Assembly (NCBI RefSeq): GCF_011065405.1 | Contig: NZ_CP047056.1 | Span: 2,626,747 to 2,690,746 of the forward strand | DNA: 64,000 bases | Origin: Succinivibrio dextrinosolvens | Lineage (GTDB): Bacteria > Pseudomonadota > Gammaproteobacteria > Enterobacterales > Succinivibrionaceae | Direction of reading: 5' to 3' | Shown: piece after piece, positions 9,232 through 17,756 of the stretch | How positions within the stretch are numbered: position 1 is the first letter of the stretch | How the letters are laid out: the number at the start of each line of letters is the position of its first letter | Made by a program: the position numbers and the translations under genes | Notes under the pieces: model-generated | The model's input: only the letters and a program-made list of their open reading frames with translations | Told to the model about the DNA's origin: nothing | The model's database searches: none

Positions 9232-10311
9232 TTATTCGATAGAGGTATTGTCCTCAGTGAGAGTGATGCTCTCTGTTCTTGGTTCATTGTTGCGCAGAAT
9301 TTCAAAGATTAGAGTTCTTCCTGGTTTTGACTGTGATATCAGATCGATAAGTTGTCGTACGTCAGCGATTTCAACGTCATCAACCTTTTTGATAATATCG
9401 CCTATTTTTAGAACACCAAAGGCCGGACCTTGAGGGTCGATGAATCCTACAGTAACGCCAGATGTTTGGGCAAGTGAGCTTACCTCGGCATCAGAGATTC
9501 CAAGGTAGCCTCTTTCAACCTTGCCGTGAGCTAGGATTTCATCCACAACCTTGGTGACCATGGAGGTTGGCACTGCAAAGCCGATACCGTAGGTACTTTC
9601 AGAATTGAATGAAGCAGTGTTAATCCCGATTAACAGTCCCTGAGAGTTAATCAGTGCTCCACCTGAATTTCCCTGATTGATAGGAGCGTCAGTCTGAATG
9701 AGTTCCTGTACCCCCTGACGGATATTCATCTGATCTTTTGTAAGCAGCCCAGAACCTGAGCGTGACAAGGCGGAAACGATACCATGGGTCACGGTCTGAC
9801 CAAGATTGTTTGGATTGCCAATAGCCAGCACAATATCTCCAACCTTCGGATCTTTTTTTACCTTATTGATTGGAGGCAGATCGCTGGTTTCAACCTTGAG
9901 TACAGCAAGATCAGTCCTTCTGTCTGTACCTACCACAAAGGCCTTGAAGATTTTTCCGTCGCGGGTCTGCGCCCAGATGCCGTTATCCGGTTCATTACCT
10001 GCGGTAACAACATGATAGTTGGTTACGATAATACCGTTTTTATAGTAGACCACTCCTGAGGCTGAGGTAATGATATTGTCTGTATCCGGTTTGGTGTAAT
10101 CGTCGTTAAGATGTGCCACATATATATTCATAACTGAAGGGGCCGCTTTGCCTACGGCGTATGAATAGCTTTCTACTGAAACTCCGCTTGAATAAATGAT
10201 ATCTCCCAGCTTCTTGCCTGTTGAAGGATGAATAATCAGAACTACAGAACCTATGATAAGACCTGTGATGACAGGAATCAGAAAAGGTAATAGCTTTTTA
10301 TTGATTTTCAT
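9232..10311 (-). CDS. degS: DegS-like membrane-anchored serine protease with one PDZ domain
   Basis: An S1C (HtrA-family) protease of 359 residues from the ATG at 10311, chosen because GAGGAG lies just upstream; a longer frame begins at a TTG that falls inside this ribosome-binding region. One hydrophobic segment at residues about 8-28 anchors it to the inner membrane. The catalytic triad is His100 (TNYHVV), Asp134 (RRTDLAVL) and Ser216 (QGNSGGAL), numbered from this start. A single PDZ domain follows at about 250-340. In Escherichia coli DegS cleaves RseA in the sigma-E stress cascade; single-PDZ, anchored architecture supports the same role here. The classic neighbour degQ lies 7 kb away at 17757, separated by apparent insertions. 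Confidence 0.88.
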   Translation of the reverse strand: MKINKKLLPFLIPVITGLIIGSVVLIIHPSTGKKLGDIIYSSGVSVESYSYAVGKAAPSVMNIYVAHLNDDYTKPDTDNIITSASGVVYYKNGIIVTNYHVVTAGNEPDNGIWAQTRDGKIFKAFVVGTDRRTDLAVLKVETSDLPPINKVKKDPKVGDIVLAIGNPNNLGQTVTHGIVSALSRSGSGLLTKDQMNIRQGVQELIQTDAPINQGNSGGALINSQGLLIGINTASFNSESTYGIGFAVPTSMVTKVVDEILAHGKVERGYLGISDAEVSSLAQTSGVTVGFIDPQGPAFGVLKIGDIIKKVDDVEIADVRQLIDLISQSKPGRTLIFEILRNNEPRTESITLTEDNTSIE

Positions 10312-10589
10312 AAATATGCTCCTCAACTATGTAGGAGGGAGTGGATTATTATTCTTAGGATTACTATTTAATTTTAGAGGATTTTTTGCTTTTAGTAGAA
10401 TATTAGCAAAAAAAATCTTAGAAATATTAAATAATTGCAAAATAAAGCTGATTTTGTGTGTTTTTTGCAGATACCCTAGCAAAATTATCAGACATACCTT
10501 ATATCCTGTTCAGTTGTGAATTTGGTTTATGAATACTCAGAGAGTATTATTTATCGTTAAATTAAAAAAATTACTCTTTATATCACTAT

Positions 10590-10616
10590 AAAAGGTGAAA
10601 ATCTGACCTTTTTCTT
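10590..10616 (+). terminator. orphan plus-strand intrinsic terminator
   Basis: Stem AAAAGGT (10590-10596) / ACCTTTT (10606-10612) followed by a T-rich tract. No plus-strand gene precedes it in the gap between degS (-) and the esterase gene (+). It may end a small RNA transcribed from about 10330-10580, or act as a leader attenuator for the esterase gene. The interval otherwise is AT-rich with no other feature I can support. Confidence 0.4.
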
Positions 10617-10775
10617 TATTTTGAGGCGATATTAACATTAATAATCATAATAAATACATGAGAACAGATTGCCTTTTTGAACTACGTTAATATAGTATAC
10701 AATAAATTGATGGAGCTTAAGCTGTTTTATCCTGATTTTTCCTATGGTTATTTTTTTATAAGGATGGATGTATGT

Positions 10776-11456
10776 ATGGTGAGATCTGATTTTGTGATTA
10801 AAGACAAAGTTGTATCTCTCTTCAGTTCTGATAAGCCTGATGCTCCCTTGATTCTCTTCAATTCCTTCAACTCTGATGGAGCACAAATCATCAAGCTGTT
10901 ATCCGAAATGAATGCTCCTTCCTTTAATTTCCTGAATATAAGAGTTCATAACTGGAATCACAGTCTTTCTCCATGGTACTGTCCTTCACTGTATAAAAGT
11001 GAGCCTCCATTTGATGGAGGTGCAGATGAATATCTTTCAATAATTGAAAATGAGGTGATTCCTGAGTGTCTTAAGAGTATAAAAGGAACTCCCTCCTACC
11101 TTGCCATAAGCGGTTATTCTCTTGCGGGACTGTTTGCCTTATATGCCATTTGCCGTTCAAATCTCTTTTCCAGAGCTGCGAGCATGTCTGGATCTCTATG
11201 GTTCCCTGATTTTGTGGATTTTTTCAGGACAAATCCTCCAGAGAGAAAAACTGAAAAAATATATCTTTCATTAGGTGATAAGGAAAGCTCAGTTAGAAAC
11301 AGATATCTAAAAACGGTTAAGGAGAAGACACTTGAATTGTATGAGGAGCTGAAAGAGCAGGGAAAAGCTTGTATTTTTGAGAGTAATCCAGGTAATCACT
11401 TTTTTGAGACAGATATTCGCTGTGCCAAAGGAATTGCCTGGATTCTTAACGATTAG
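10776..11456 (+). CDS. alpha/beta-hydrolase, putative esterase
   Basis: About 226 residues with the alpha/beta-hydrolase nucleophile elbow GYSLAG (G-x-S-x-G), a plausible acid in LSLGDKES and a late His in NPGNHFF, giving a Ser-Asp-His triad in canonical order. It resembles the small 'putative esterase' group (IroE/Fes-like and hydrolases acting on acylated substrates). No signal peptide is visible, so it is probably cytoplasmic. Several in-frame starts exist: TTG 10677, ATG 10710, ATG 10764 and ATG 10776. I prefer 10776 because the upstream residues are not hydrolase-like and AAGGATGGA precedes it, but this is uncertain. It stands alone, downstream of an orphan terminator, and the following AAA gene has its own upstream region. 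Substrate unknown. Confidence 0.75.
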   Translation: MVRSDFVIKDKVVSLFSSDKPDAPLILFNSFNSDGAQIIKLLSEMNAPSFNFLNIRVHNWNHSLSPWYCPSLYKSEPPFDGGADEYLSIIENEVIPECLKSIKGTPSYLAISGYSLAGLFALYAICRSNLFSRAASMSGSLWFPDFVDFFRTNPPERKTEKIYLSLGDKESSVRNRYLKTVKEKTLELYEELKEQGKACIFESNPGNHFFETDIRCAKGIAWILND

Positions 11457-11570
11457 ATTTTTTTTGTAAAACAGTTATTTTGAATTGATGTAAAGAAATC
11501 TGATTGTTAAAGCATGAAAAATCAGTAAATGATATAATAATTTCTATGGATTTGGTCGTAGGACGTGGTT

Positions 11571-13199
11571 ATGAAACTAATTGCTCAGTCAGAAAATATA
11601 GAGAACATTATTAGAAAGGATTCTATATATGTTGATAAAACAGAATATATTTTCAATCTGACAAAACAGTATGAAAGAGTCTTTTTTTCTCGTCCTCGTC
11701 GCTTTGGAAAATCTCTTACTCTAAACACTATAGGAACTCTTTTTGAAAAAGGTGTTAAGCCCTACTTTAAAGAAACCTGGATTTACGATAAGTGGGATCA
11801 GGATAAATATCCTGTGCTTCATCTGAGTTTTCTTGAGTATTCCAAAACAGATATTGATGAGTTTAAGGAATTGTTTTCTCTATCAATTTCTGACTTTGCA
11901 AAAACTCTAGGTTATGATGACGCAGTATCTAGTAAAAAACCTAATCGAGCCATAATTGAGCTTTTTAATATTTTAGAGAAAGAAGAACGACAGATTGTTG
12001 TCTTGATTGACGAATATGACTGTCAGTTAACCGCCAACATAAACAATCCTGCTCTATATGATGAATTCAAAAACTGTATTCGTGATTTTTATGCAGCCTT
12101 AAAAGGCAAAAAGCAGATCAAATTCCTCGCTGTCACAGGAGTAACCCGTCTTAAGGATGTTTCTATCTTCTCAGTGGGCTCTGATATTAATGATTTAAGC
12201 TACGACCATGCATTCTCACAGATGATAGGCTTTACCAGAGATGAAATTAAAAAGTTCTACATTGATTATTTAAAGCTTGGAATAAGCTATGAGAAGCATA
12301 TAGATACCGATTCCGTAACGGCTAACGACATTGAAGAATTCCTTGACAGAATGGCAGAACAATACGACAGTTACTGCTTTGATAATTATTACGAGAGAAA
12401 GGTATTCTCGACTTATTCCGTTAATAATTTTCTTAAGGCTATAGTTAAGGATGAAAGAGTAGTCTTTGGAGATTATTGGTATGACGTGGGAGGCCTCCCT
12501 TCAATTCTTAATAATTACATGGACTCTCATAATCTAAATATCGATAAACTTCTGACTTCAGAAATTGCTATTCCTTACAATGATTTTATAAACCCAACAA
12601 CTCTAATTGATATCAATGAGAGTGTCCTGATGTGTCAGACCGGCTATCTGACATTGAAATCTGAAATAGATCGTAATGACGATGTAATATTGGGAACAGT
12701 TAATCGAGAGGTAAGATCTGCTTTATTTTCTCTATTAAGTCTCAGAATCTATGAAAGAAATGTTTCCCCTTATGCATCTGGGAAGAAATATGTACTTGAA
12801 CAAGGATCTACTAACGATATCATCTCTTTATTCAATAGCGTATTAGCAGCTCTATCTTATGATAAATATCCTGTTAATGATGAGCCTACACTAAGAGCTC
12901 TGCTGCAGGTCTATCTTTTGGGAAAGAATCATGATGTTCGTGTTGAACAGCACAACAGCAAAGGCAGAAGCGATATTATCGTAAACTTTCCTAAACGTAG
13001 AGTAGTACTGGAACTTAAATACACCGATAAAGCTAGTGAAGAGCAGAAGAAACTTGATGAAGCAGAAAAACAGATCATAGAAAAAGGCTATGGCCTAGAG
13101 AACCTCGGCGACAGAGAACTGCTGCAGATTGCCTGTGTATTTAATGGCGATAAGCGCAAACGCCAGATCACTTTGTTTAAGACAGTAGGTAGAGCATGA
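11571..13199 (+). CDS. AAA-ATPase / PD-(D/E)XK nuclease-like protein (DUF1703 type)
   Basis: A 542-residue AAA-ATPase-like protein. The N-terminus MKLIAQSENIE is shared with the paralogue at 42853-44472, which fixes the start at ATG 11571 rather than the GTG six bases earlier; GGACGTGG precedes it. The P-loop variant is SRPRRFGKS near residue 41, the Walker B strand VVLIDEYDCQL near 143, and TGVTRLKDVSIFSVGSD near 195 is a sensor-like segment. The C-terminal domain has SDIIVNF and VVLELKYTD, the nuclease-like D...ELK core. A TATAAT box at 11533-11538 is a possible promoter element. The protein is closely similar to the 42853 copy along its whole length. Function is not established; proposals include defence or mobile-element roles. 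Confidence 0.87.
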   Translation: MKLIAQSENIENIIRKDSIYVDKTEYIFNLTKQYERVFFSRPRRFGKSLTLNTIGTLFEKGVKPYFKETWIYDKWDQDKYPVLHLSFLEYSKTDIDEFKELFSLSISDFAKTLGYDDAVSSKKPNRAIIELFNILEKEERQIVVLIDEYDCQLTANINNPALYDEFKNCIRDFYAALKGKKQIKFLAVTGVTRLKDVSIFSVGSDINDLSYDHAFSQMIGFTRDEIKKFYIDYLKLGISYEKHIDTDSVTANDIEEFLDRMAEQYDSYCFDNYYERKVFSTYSVNNFLKAIVKDERVVFGDYWYDVGGLPSILNNYMDSHNLNIDKLLTSEIAIPYNDFINPTTLIDINESVLMCQTGYLTLKSEIDRNDDVILGTVNREVRSALFSLLSLRIYERNVSPYASGKKYVLEQGSTNDIISLFNSVLAALSYDKYPVNDEPTLRALLQVYLLGKNHDVRVEQHNSKGRSDIIVNFPKRRVVLELKYTDKASEEQKKLDEAEKQIIEKGYGLENLGDRELLQIACVFNGDKRKRQITLFKTVGRA

Positions 13200-13241
13200 T
13201 ATAGTCATACAGATCTATGTTCTAAAGTTTAATCATACTCT

Positions 13242-13270
13242 CATAGAGCCATGTTCCAGGTGGCTCTATG
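13242..13270. terminator. perfect hairpin after the AAA-ATPase gene
   Basis: CATAGAGCCA (13242-13251) and TGGCTCTATG (13261-13270) form a perfect 10-bp stem with a 9-nt loop, 43 nt past the AAA stop. No strong U-tract follows; a second small hairpin ATAGCG/CGCTAT lies at about 13288-13302. Likely a transcription end for the convergent pair, but the lack of T-run makes this only moderately sure. Confidence 0.5.
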
Positions 13271-13309
13271 TACTTCCTCCTGCGCCTATAGCGCGACGCT
13301 ATTCTAGCA

Positions 13310-13340
13310 TTTCTTTCTTTCTTTCTTTCTTTCTTTCTTT
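13310..13340. repeat. (TTTC)n simple-sequence repeat
   Basis: Almost eight tandem TTTC units occupy 31 bases in the convergent gap between the AAA-ATPase gene and the tautomerase gene. On the minus strand this is a GAAA tract lying after the tautomerase stop. Tetranucleotide tracts are prone to slippage, but here no start codon or promoter is in reach, so phase variation of a gene is unlikely. Confidence 0.95.
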
Positions 13341-13368
13341 TTTTATATAACTGTTTTGGTTCTTTTTT

Positions 13369-13713
13369 CTAGAACAGCTGTCCGTTCCACCCCCACTCAT
13401 TGATAGACTGGAAAGTAACGTAAACCTTATCTGAAGGTGTTCCTAGAGTATTCTTAAGACAATCACAGATACGCTGGGTGATAGCATTGTAGGCATCTCT
13501 GTTGGCACTTCCAAACTGTTGAACTGAAATCATTGCTCCGTTTTCAAGTCTGCTTTCTCCTAGCCAAAGATTATAGCCAGTTTCGATTCCTACCATGATG
13601 AATCCTGCTGGTTTATGCAGCTCATCTTTGACAATTGCGGTAAGTTCTTTCTGTAGTGCAGTTTTCTCTGATTCAGAAAGATCTTTGGACATTCTTGCTT
13701 GTACAAATGGCAT
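13369..13713 (-). CDS. MIF/4-oxalocrotonate tautomerase superfamily protein
   Basis: A 114-residue protein starting MPFVQARMSKDLSESEK, with the Pro directly after Met that serves as the catalytic base in the tautomerase superfamily. Length and the C-terminal pattern (DKVYVTFQSINEWGWNG) match the macrophage-migration-inhibitory-factor-like branch, trimeric enzymes that interconvert keto and enol forms such as phenylpyruvate. The physiological substrate in bacteria is usually unknown. The ATG at 13713 has AAGGAG upstream. It is on the minus strand, downstream of the hsp20 copy in the same direction but more than 200 bp away. Confidence 0.85.
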   Translation of the reverse strand: MPFVQARMSKDLSESEKTALQKELTAIVKDELHKPAGFIMVGIETGYNLWLGESRLENGAMISVQQFGSANRDAYNAITQRICDCLKNTLGTPSDKVYVTFQSINEWGWNGQLF

Positions 13714-13832
13714 ATAGGACTCCTTGTGGTTTTAGAAAAATTTCTAGGCACGAAATAAATTGTTTATTTCTAATTTTGCCATATTCAATGAAATAAGTTC
13801 ATCAAATAGTTAAGTCAGAATAGAATGAGTTT

Positions 13833-14572
13833 AGGTAATAGTATATTTCAAAGACAATACGTTTTGATACGGATTCTCAACCCACCAAAAAAAATCTGCA
13901 GATAGCATATAAGGTACTACCTGCAGATTCATAGATTAGTTAGTTATGAGTTAATGGATTGTTATAGCAGTTTTCTTTTCTTCCTGTTTCTGTTTGTTAA
14001 TTCTGATATCTAGCTCTCCACCTGCAAAAGCTGCATTAATTTCTTTAGGATCAGCATCGTTGAAATGCAGTGTTCTCTGATAAACACCTGAACTGCGTTC
14101 CTTAATCAGATAACCCTCAGCATCTTTCTTCTCTTTATTTGTATGATGCTCTGCCTTAATAATCAGGTTGCCTTCATCAAAATCAAGTTTAATATCCTCT
14201 TTCTTTACACCAGGCATATCAGCCTTGATCTGGTAGTGGTCACCGCAATCCTGGACGTCTAATTTGATGTTATCTTCAGGCATCTGAGAGAACATAGTTT
14301 CAAAGTCGGTCAAAGGTCTTGAGAAAATATCAAAAATAGTTGGCATACCATAATTCTGACGATTCATATTCTGATGACGATTTTCGTATCTTGCTAAAGC
14401 GTTCATAATAAATCTCCTTAAGGTAATAACCTTTCATATTTTCCTTTCACTTCTATAAGTAAGGTCTTTTTTTCAGATTTAAAGAGAAATGAGTTTTGTT
14501 CTCAACTAGAAAAAAATCACTTTAAAAGCTGATTTTTATCCCCATATAAAAAGATGATGAGCTCGCCTTTTT
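13833..14572. repeat. 740-bp direct repeat, copy 1 (contains hsp20)
   Basis: The segment 13833-14572 recurs as 16939-17678 with a constant offset of 3106 bp. The encoded proteins are identical and the flanks I compared, including the terminator-like tail and the promoter side, match base for base. Sequence differs immediately outside on both sides. The IS1634-type element lies between the two copies, and copy 2 begins at the inner edge of that element's right inverted repeat. Confidence 0.93.
13951..14406 (-). CDS. small heat-shock protein, Hsp20/alpha-crystallin family (copy 1)
   Basis: A 151-residue Hsp20 chaperone that holds unfolding proteins for refolding by DnaK/ClpB. The alpha-crystallin domain spans about residues 45-145, with IKADMPGVKKEDIKLDFDEGNL and the C-terminal beta strand GGELDIRINK. 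The tail lacks a clear I-x-I beyond AITIH. The ATG at 14406 follows AAGGAG. A short hairpin AAGGT/ACCTT (14420-14433) abuts the ribosome-binding site and could be part of a temperature-sensing leader. The identical copy is at 17057-17512. The prokaryotic class A type is often rpoH-controlled, but I see no convincing sigma-32 promoter reading toward the gene. Confidence 0.93.
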   Translation of the reverse strand: MNALARYENRHQNMNRQNYGMPTIFDIFSRPLTDFETMFSQMPEDNIKLDVQDCGDHYQIKADMPGVKKEDIKLDFDEGNLIIKAEHHTNKEKKDAEGYLIKERSSGVYQRTLHFNDADPKEINAAFAGGELDIRINKQKQEEKKTAITIH

Positions 14573-14615
14573 GTTACCAGGATAATTACTTACATAGGAA
14601 GCTGTCTTTTGAAGT

Positions 14616-16941
14616 CCTGACTTTTGCAGTTAAATAGACTATAAACACCTCGCAAGCCTTTATGGGGCTTTATTTTTGACATGATTCATATATTTGTATA
14701 AAATAATATATTGTAATATATGTTTATAGTATAATACCCCTGTGTCTTTTTTCAGGGTAGCGCCATGTACATCAATATCATTTCCAACGGCAAATACAAA
14801 TATGTCTATATCAATGAGTCATATCGTGAAAATGGAAAAACCAAAACCAGACATGTTCAGAAGGTTGGCCGCTATGATTTACTTGAGGCTAAAGATCCGA
14901 ATTTCCTTGAAAAGCTGAAGGCTCAGTACGAGGAGCCTCGCAAGCGTAATGAAGAACTTAAGGCAGAAAAACTGAATGCTATGGTGGCATCCCTGGACAA
15001 GGTGATTGAGCCTGATTACTCATCCAATGCGGCTCCTCTTCTGTGTTATGGTATGGAGCCGGTAAGAGCCGTCTGGAATAATGATTTAAAGCTTGATTAC
15101 CGCCTTAACTATCTGCAGGAGCATTATTCTGAATGTGAGTTTAGTATCAATGATGCCGTGTTCTATCTGTCAGCATTCAAGCTCATCAATCCTTCATCCA
15201 TAGCTTACGCCTACGATAAAAGACATCAGTACCTCTATTCTGCAGCAAAGGATTTAAAGCTTCCTGATTTATACCACTCACTGGACTTTCTGCAAAAACA
15301 CAAAGATAAAATCATAAAACATCTGAATCAGAGAGTTGAAGAGATTACCAGCAGAAAGCTGAATATGATCTTCTATGATGTCACCAATGCCTACTTTGAG
15401 GCTCCACTTTCTGATGAGGAAAAGAAAGTTATTGATAACACCAATCTTGAAGAGATATTTAAAATTATCAATGAATACCTCAAGAAACATAACCTGCCTC
15501 AATTAAATGAGCTTGAGGATTATCTCGACGAATACGATGAAAATTTAATGTCACTGGAAGCATGTGATCCGTTCAAGTTACTTGATGACAAGGGAAGGCT
15601 GGTACTTGAGAACTTCCCCAATGACTTATTGTACGAGCTCAAACAGTATCTTTTCCTCAGAATGAGAGGTCTTTCCAAGGAGCATCGTTTTGATTTGCCT
15701 CTAATCTCTATAGCACTGGTTATAGATGAGCTTGGATTTCCAGTGGATTATGAAATCTATGCAGGTTGCAGCTCAGAGTTTACTACCATGAAGCAGTCCA
15801 TAGAAAAAATAAAGGAGAAATATCATATTGAAGATTCCGTACTGGTGGCAGACAGAGGACTTAATTCAGCAGTAAATCTGCAGATGCTGCTGAAGAATGG
15901 CTATGGATTCCTAGTTGCACAGAAGATATCCAATCTCCCTGAAGAAATACGTCAGCAGATGTTAAATCCTGATGGATATCAGACTCTGGAAAACTGCCAG
16001 TTCGAGAATTATCGCTACAAGGTTATAGAAAACTTTATAAAGGAAGACAATAAAAAGACCGTAAAAGTGCCTTGTACACTTGTAGTCAACTTCTCTAAAG
16101 AAAGACAGGAGCGAGATTTACTCATTCTGGAAAAGGACCGACAGGAAGCGCTGAAGGCTGTGGAGAATAATCAGAGGATTTATTCTAAGAAAAAGTCATG
16201 GCAGCAGATGGTTCAGATTAAAGATTCCTCAGGAAGCAAAGCTGTATCCTTTAATCAGGAACTGTATGAAAAACGCAAGTCTGAATGCGGTTATGCTGCA
16301 ATGGTCTACCACAAAACTCCAAAAGATAATGCGTCAGAGCTTAAAGGAGAGCAGATTGCCTCCGCCTATCATCAGCTGGTAAAAATCGAAGAGTGTTTCA
16401 GAATCCTTAAGACCAATATCCGTCTAAGACCGATGTATGTTTACTCTCCTGCACATATCAAAGGGTATGTGATGATTTGCTATCTTTCTCTGCTTTGCTA
16501 CAGAATCATGGAATATAAGCTGAATCAGGCAGGAACTCCGCTTAGCTTCAGAAGAATTTCCAATGCTCTTAAATCTGCCTGTGTTGCTCCATTCAAAATC
16601 AACAACGAGGTAATGTTTCTCCACACCAGTACTTATGACAATATCAATGATTCTCTATACAACAGAGACAAGGAGCTTGAGCAGTCTGAAGTCAGCCAGA
16701 TGCTACCAATCAACGTGATTATGAAAGCAGTCAATCTGAATCCTCTGTATAAAATAAACTCAACTCAGAATATAAATTCACTGCTCAGGAGAAGAGGAGC
16801 GATCGAGGATATGATAAGCGAAGAGCTTATGAGCAAAATCTAGAAAGTGTATTACTTTACACAAATAATCTAAAACAGCCTGAAGACTTTCTGTATAAGG
16901 GATTCTGCTGTTTTTATTTTGAGTTGACTGCAAAACTCAGG
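14616..16941 (+). mobile_element. IS1634-type insertion sequence
   Basis: Imperfect terminal inverted repeats bracket the transposase gene: CCTGACTTTTGCAGTTAA at 14616-14633, and its counterpart at 16924-16941, which reads CCTGAGTTTTGCAGTCAA on the minus strand, 16 of 18 matching. The element is about 2.33 kb. No flanking target duplication is visible. Instead the right end abuts the second copy of the hsp20 repeat, so the element is associated with that duplication. Confidence 0.82.
14765..16843 (+). CDS. IS1634-family transposase
   Basis: A 692-residue DDE transposase. The N-terminus YVYINESYRENGKTKTRHVQ with VGRYD is typical of the IS1634 family. Candidate catalytic residues lie in MIFYDVTNAYFE near 200, SVLVADRGLNS near 360 and the KIEECFRILK segment near 540, which carries the glutamate. 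The frame is intact with an ATG behind AGGGTAG, so the element could still be active. A weak hairpin with T-rich tail at about 14650-14680 may insulate the gene from outside transcription. Confidence 0.9.
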   Translation: MYINIISNGKYKYVYINESYRENGKTKTRHVQKVGRYDLLEAKDPNFLEKLKAQYEEPRKRNEELKAEKLNAMVASLDKVIEPDYSSNAAPLLCYGMEPVRAVWNNDLKLDYRLNYLQEHYSECEFSINDAVFYLSAFKLINPSSIAYAYDKRHQYLYSAAKDLKLPDLYHSLDFLQKHKDKIIKHLNQRVEEITSRKLNMIFYDVTNAYFEAPLSDEEKKVIDNTNLEEIFKIINEYLKKHNLPQLNELEDYLDEYDENLMSLEACDPFKLLDDKGRLVLENFPNDLLYELKQYLFLRMRGLSKEHRFDLPLISIALVIDELGFPVDYEIYAGCSSEFTTMKQSIEKIKEKYHIEDSVLVADRGLNSAVNLQMLLKNGYGFLVAQKISNLPEEIRQQMLNPDGYQTLENCQFENYRYKVIENFIKEDNKKTVKVPCTLVVNFSKERQERDLLILEKDRQEALKAVENNQRIYSKKKSWQQMVQIKDSSGSKAVSFNQELYEKRKSECGYAAMVYHKTPKDNASELKGEQIASAYHQLVKIEECFRILKTNIRLRPMYVYSPAHIKGYVMICYLSLLCYRIMEYKLNQAGTPLSFRRISNALKSACVAPFKINNEVMFLHTSTYDNINDSLYNRDKELEQSEVSQMLPINVIMKAVNLNPLYKINSTQNINSLLRRRGAIEDMISEELMSKI

Positions 16942-17678
16942 TAATAGTATATTTCAAAGACAATACGTTTTGATACGGATTCTCAACCCACCAAAAAAAA
17001 TCTGCAGATAGCATATAAGGTACTACCTGCAGATTCATAGATTAGTTAGTTATGAGTTAATGGATTGTTATAGCAGTTTTCTTTTCTTCCTGTTTCTGTT
17101 TGTTAATTCTGATATCTAGCTCTCCACCTGCAAAAGCTGCATTAATTTCTTTAGGATCAGCATCGTTGAAATGCAGTGTTCTCTGATAAACACCTGAACT
17201 GCGTTCCTTAATCAGATAACCCTCAGCATCTTTCTTCTCTTTATTTGTATGATGCTCTGCCTTAATAATCAGGTTGCCTTCATCAAAATCAAGTTTAATA
17301 TCCTCTTTCTTTACACCAGGCATATCAGCCTTGATCTGGTAGTGGTCACCGCAATCCTGGACGTCTAATTTGATGTTATCTTCAGGCATCTGAGAGAACA
17401 TAGTTTCAAAGTCGGTCAAAGGTCTTGAGAAAATATCAAAAATAGTTGGCATACCATAATTCTGACGATTCATATTCTGATGACGATTTTCGTATCTTGC
17501 TAAAGCGTTCATAATAAATCTCCTTAAGGTAATAACCTTTCATATTTTCCTTTCACTTCTATAAGTAAGGTCTTTTTTTCAGATTTAAAGAGAAATGAGT
17601 TTTGTTCTCAACTAGAAAAAAATCACTTTAAAAGCTGATTTTTATCCCCATATAAAAAGATGATGAGCTCGCCTTTTT
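16939..17678. repeat. 740-bp direct repeat, copy 2 (contains hsp20)
   Basis: Second copy of the segment at 13833-14572. It starts inside the last three bases of the IS1634 right inverted repeat (AGG shared by chance or by mechanism) and ends just before the degP-side terminator. The exact junction with the element suggests an IS-linked duplication event. Confidence 0.93.
17057..17512 (-). CDS. small heat-shock protein, Hsp20/alpha-crystallin family (copy 2)
   Basis: Protein identical in all 151 residues to the product of 13951-14406, with the same leader, ribosome-binding site and hairpin. It lies downstream of the degP-like gene in the same direction, separated from it by a strong terminator, so it should be transcribed on its own. 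Two equal copies may double the dosage of this chaperone. Because the copies are recent there is no sign of divergence in function. Confidence 0.93.
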   Translation of the reverse strand: MNALARYENRHQNMNRQNYGMPTIFDIFSRPLTDFETMFSQMPEDNIKLDVQDCGDHYQIKADMPGVKKEDIKLDFDEGNLIIKAEHHTNKEKKDAEGYLIKERSSGVYQRTLHFNDADPKEINAAFAGGELDIRINKQKQEEKKTAITIH

Positions 17679-17710
17679 CCTTACTTAATCATAAGATTTT
17701 AGACAACAAA

Positions 17711-17737
17711 AAAGCCGAATCTTATGGATTCGGCTTT
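17711..17737 (-). terminator. strong intrinsic terminator of the degP-like gene
   Basis: Perfect 11-bp stem AAAGCCGAATC (17711-17721) / GATTCGGCTTT (17727-17737) with a 5-nt loop, and an A-rich left flank that gives U residues on the minus strand. It lies 20 nt after the stop at 17757. Confidence 0.88.
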
Positions 17738-17756
17738 GTTAGACAGAGAATTGCTG

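Noticed and set aside
14520-14560. Sigma-32-like promoter (CTTTAAA ... CCCCATAT) near hsp20
   Set aside because: The boxes read on the plus strand, away from the minus-strand hsp20 gene. On the right strand no comparable match was found, so it is not offered as the heat-shock promoter.
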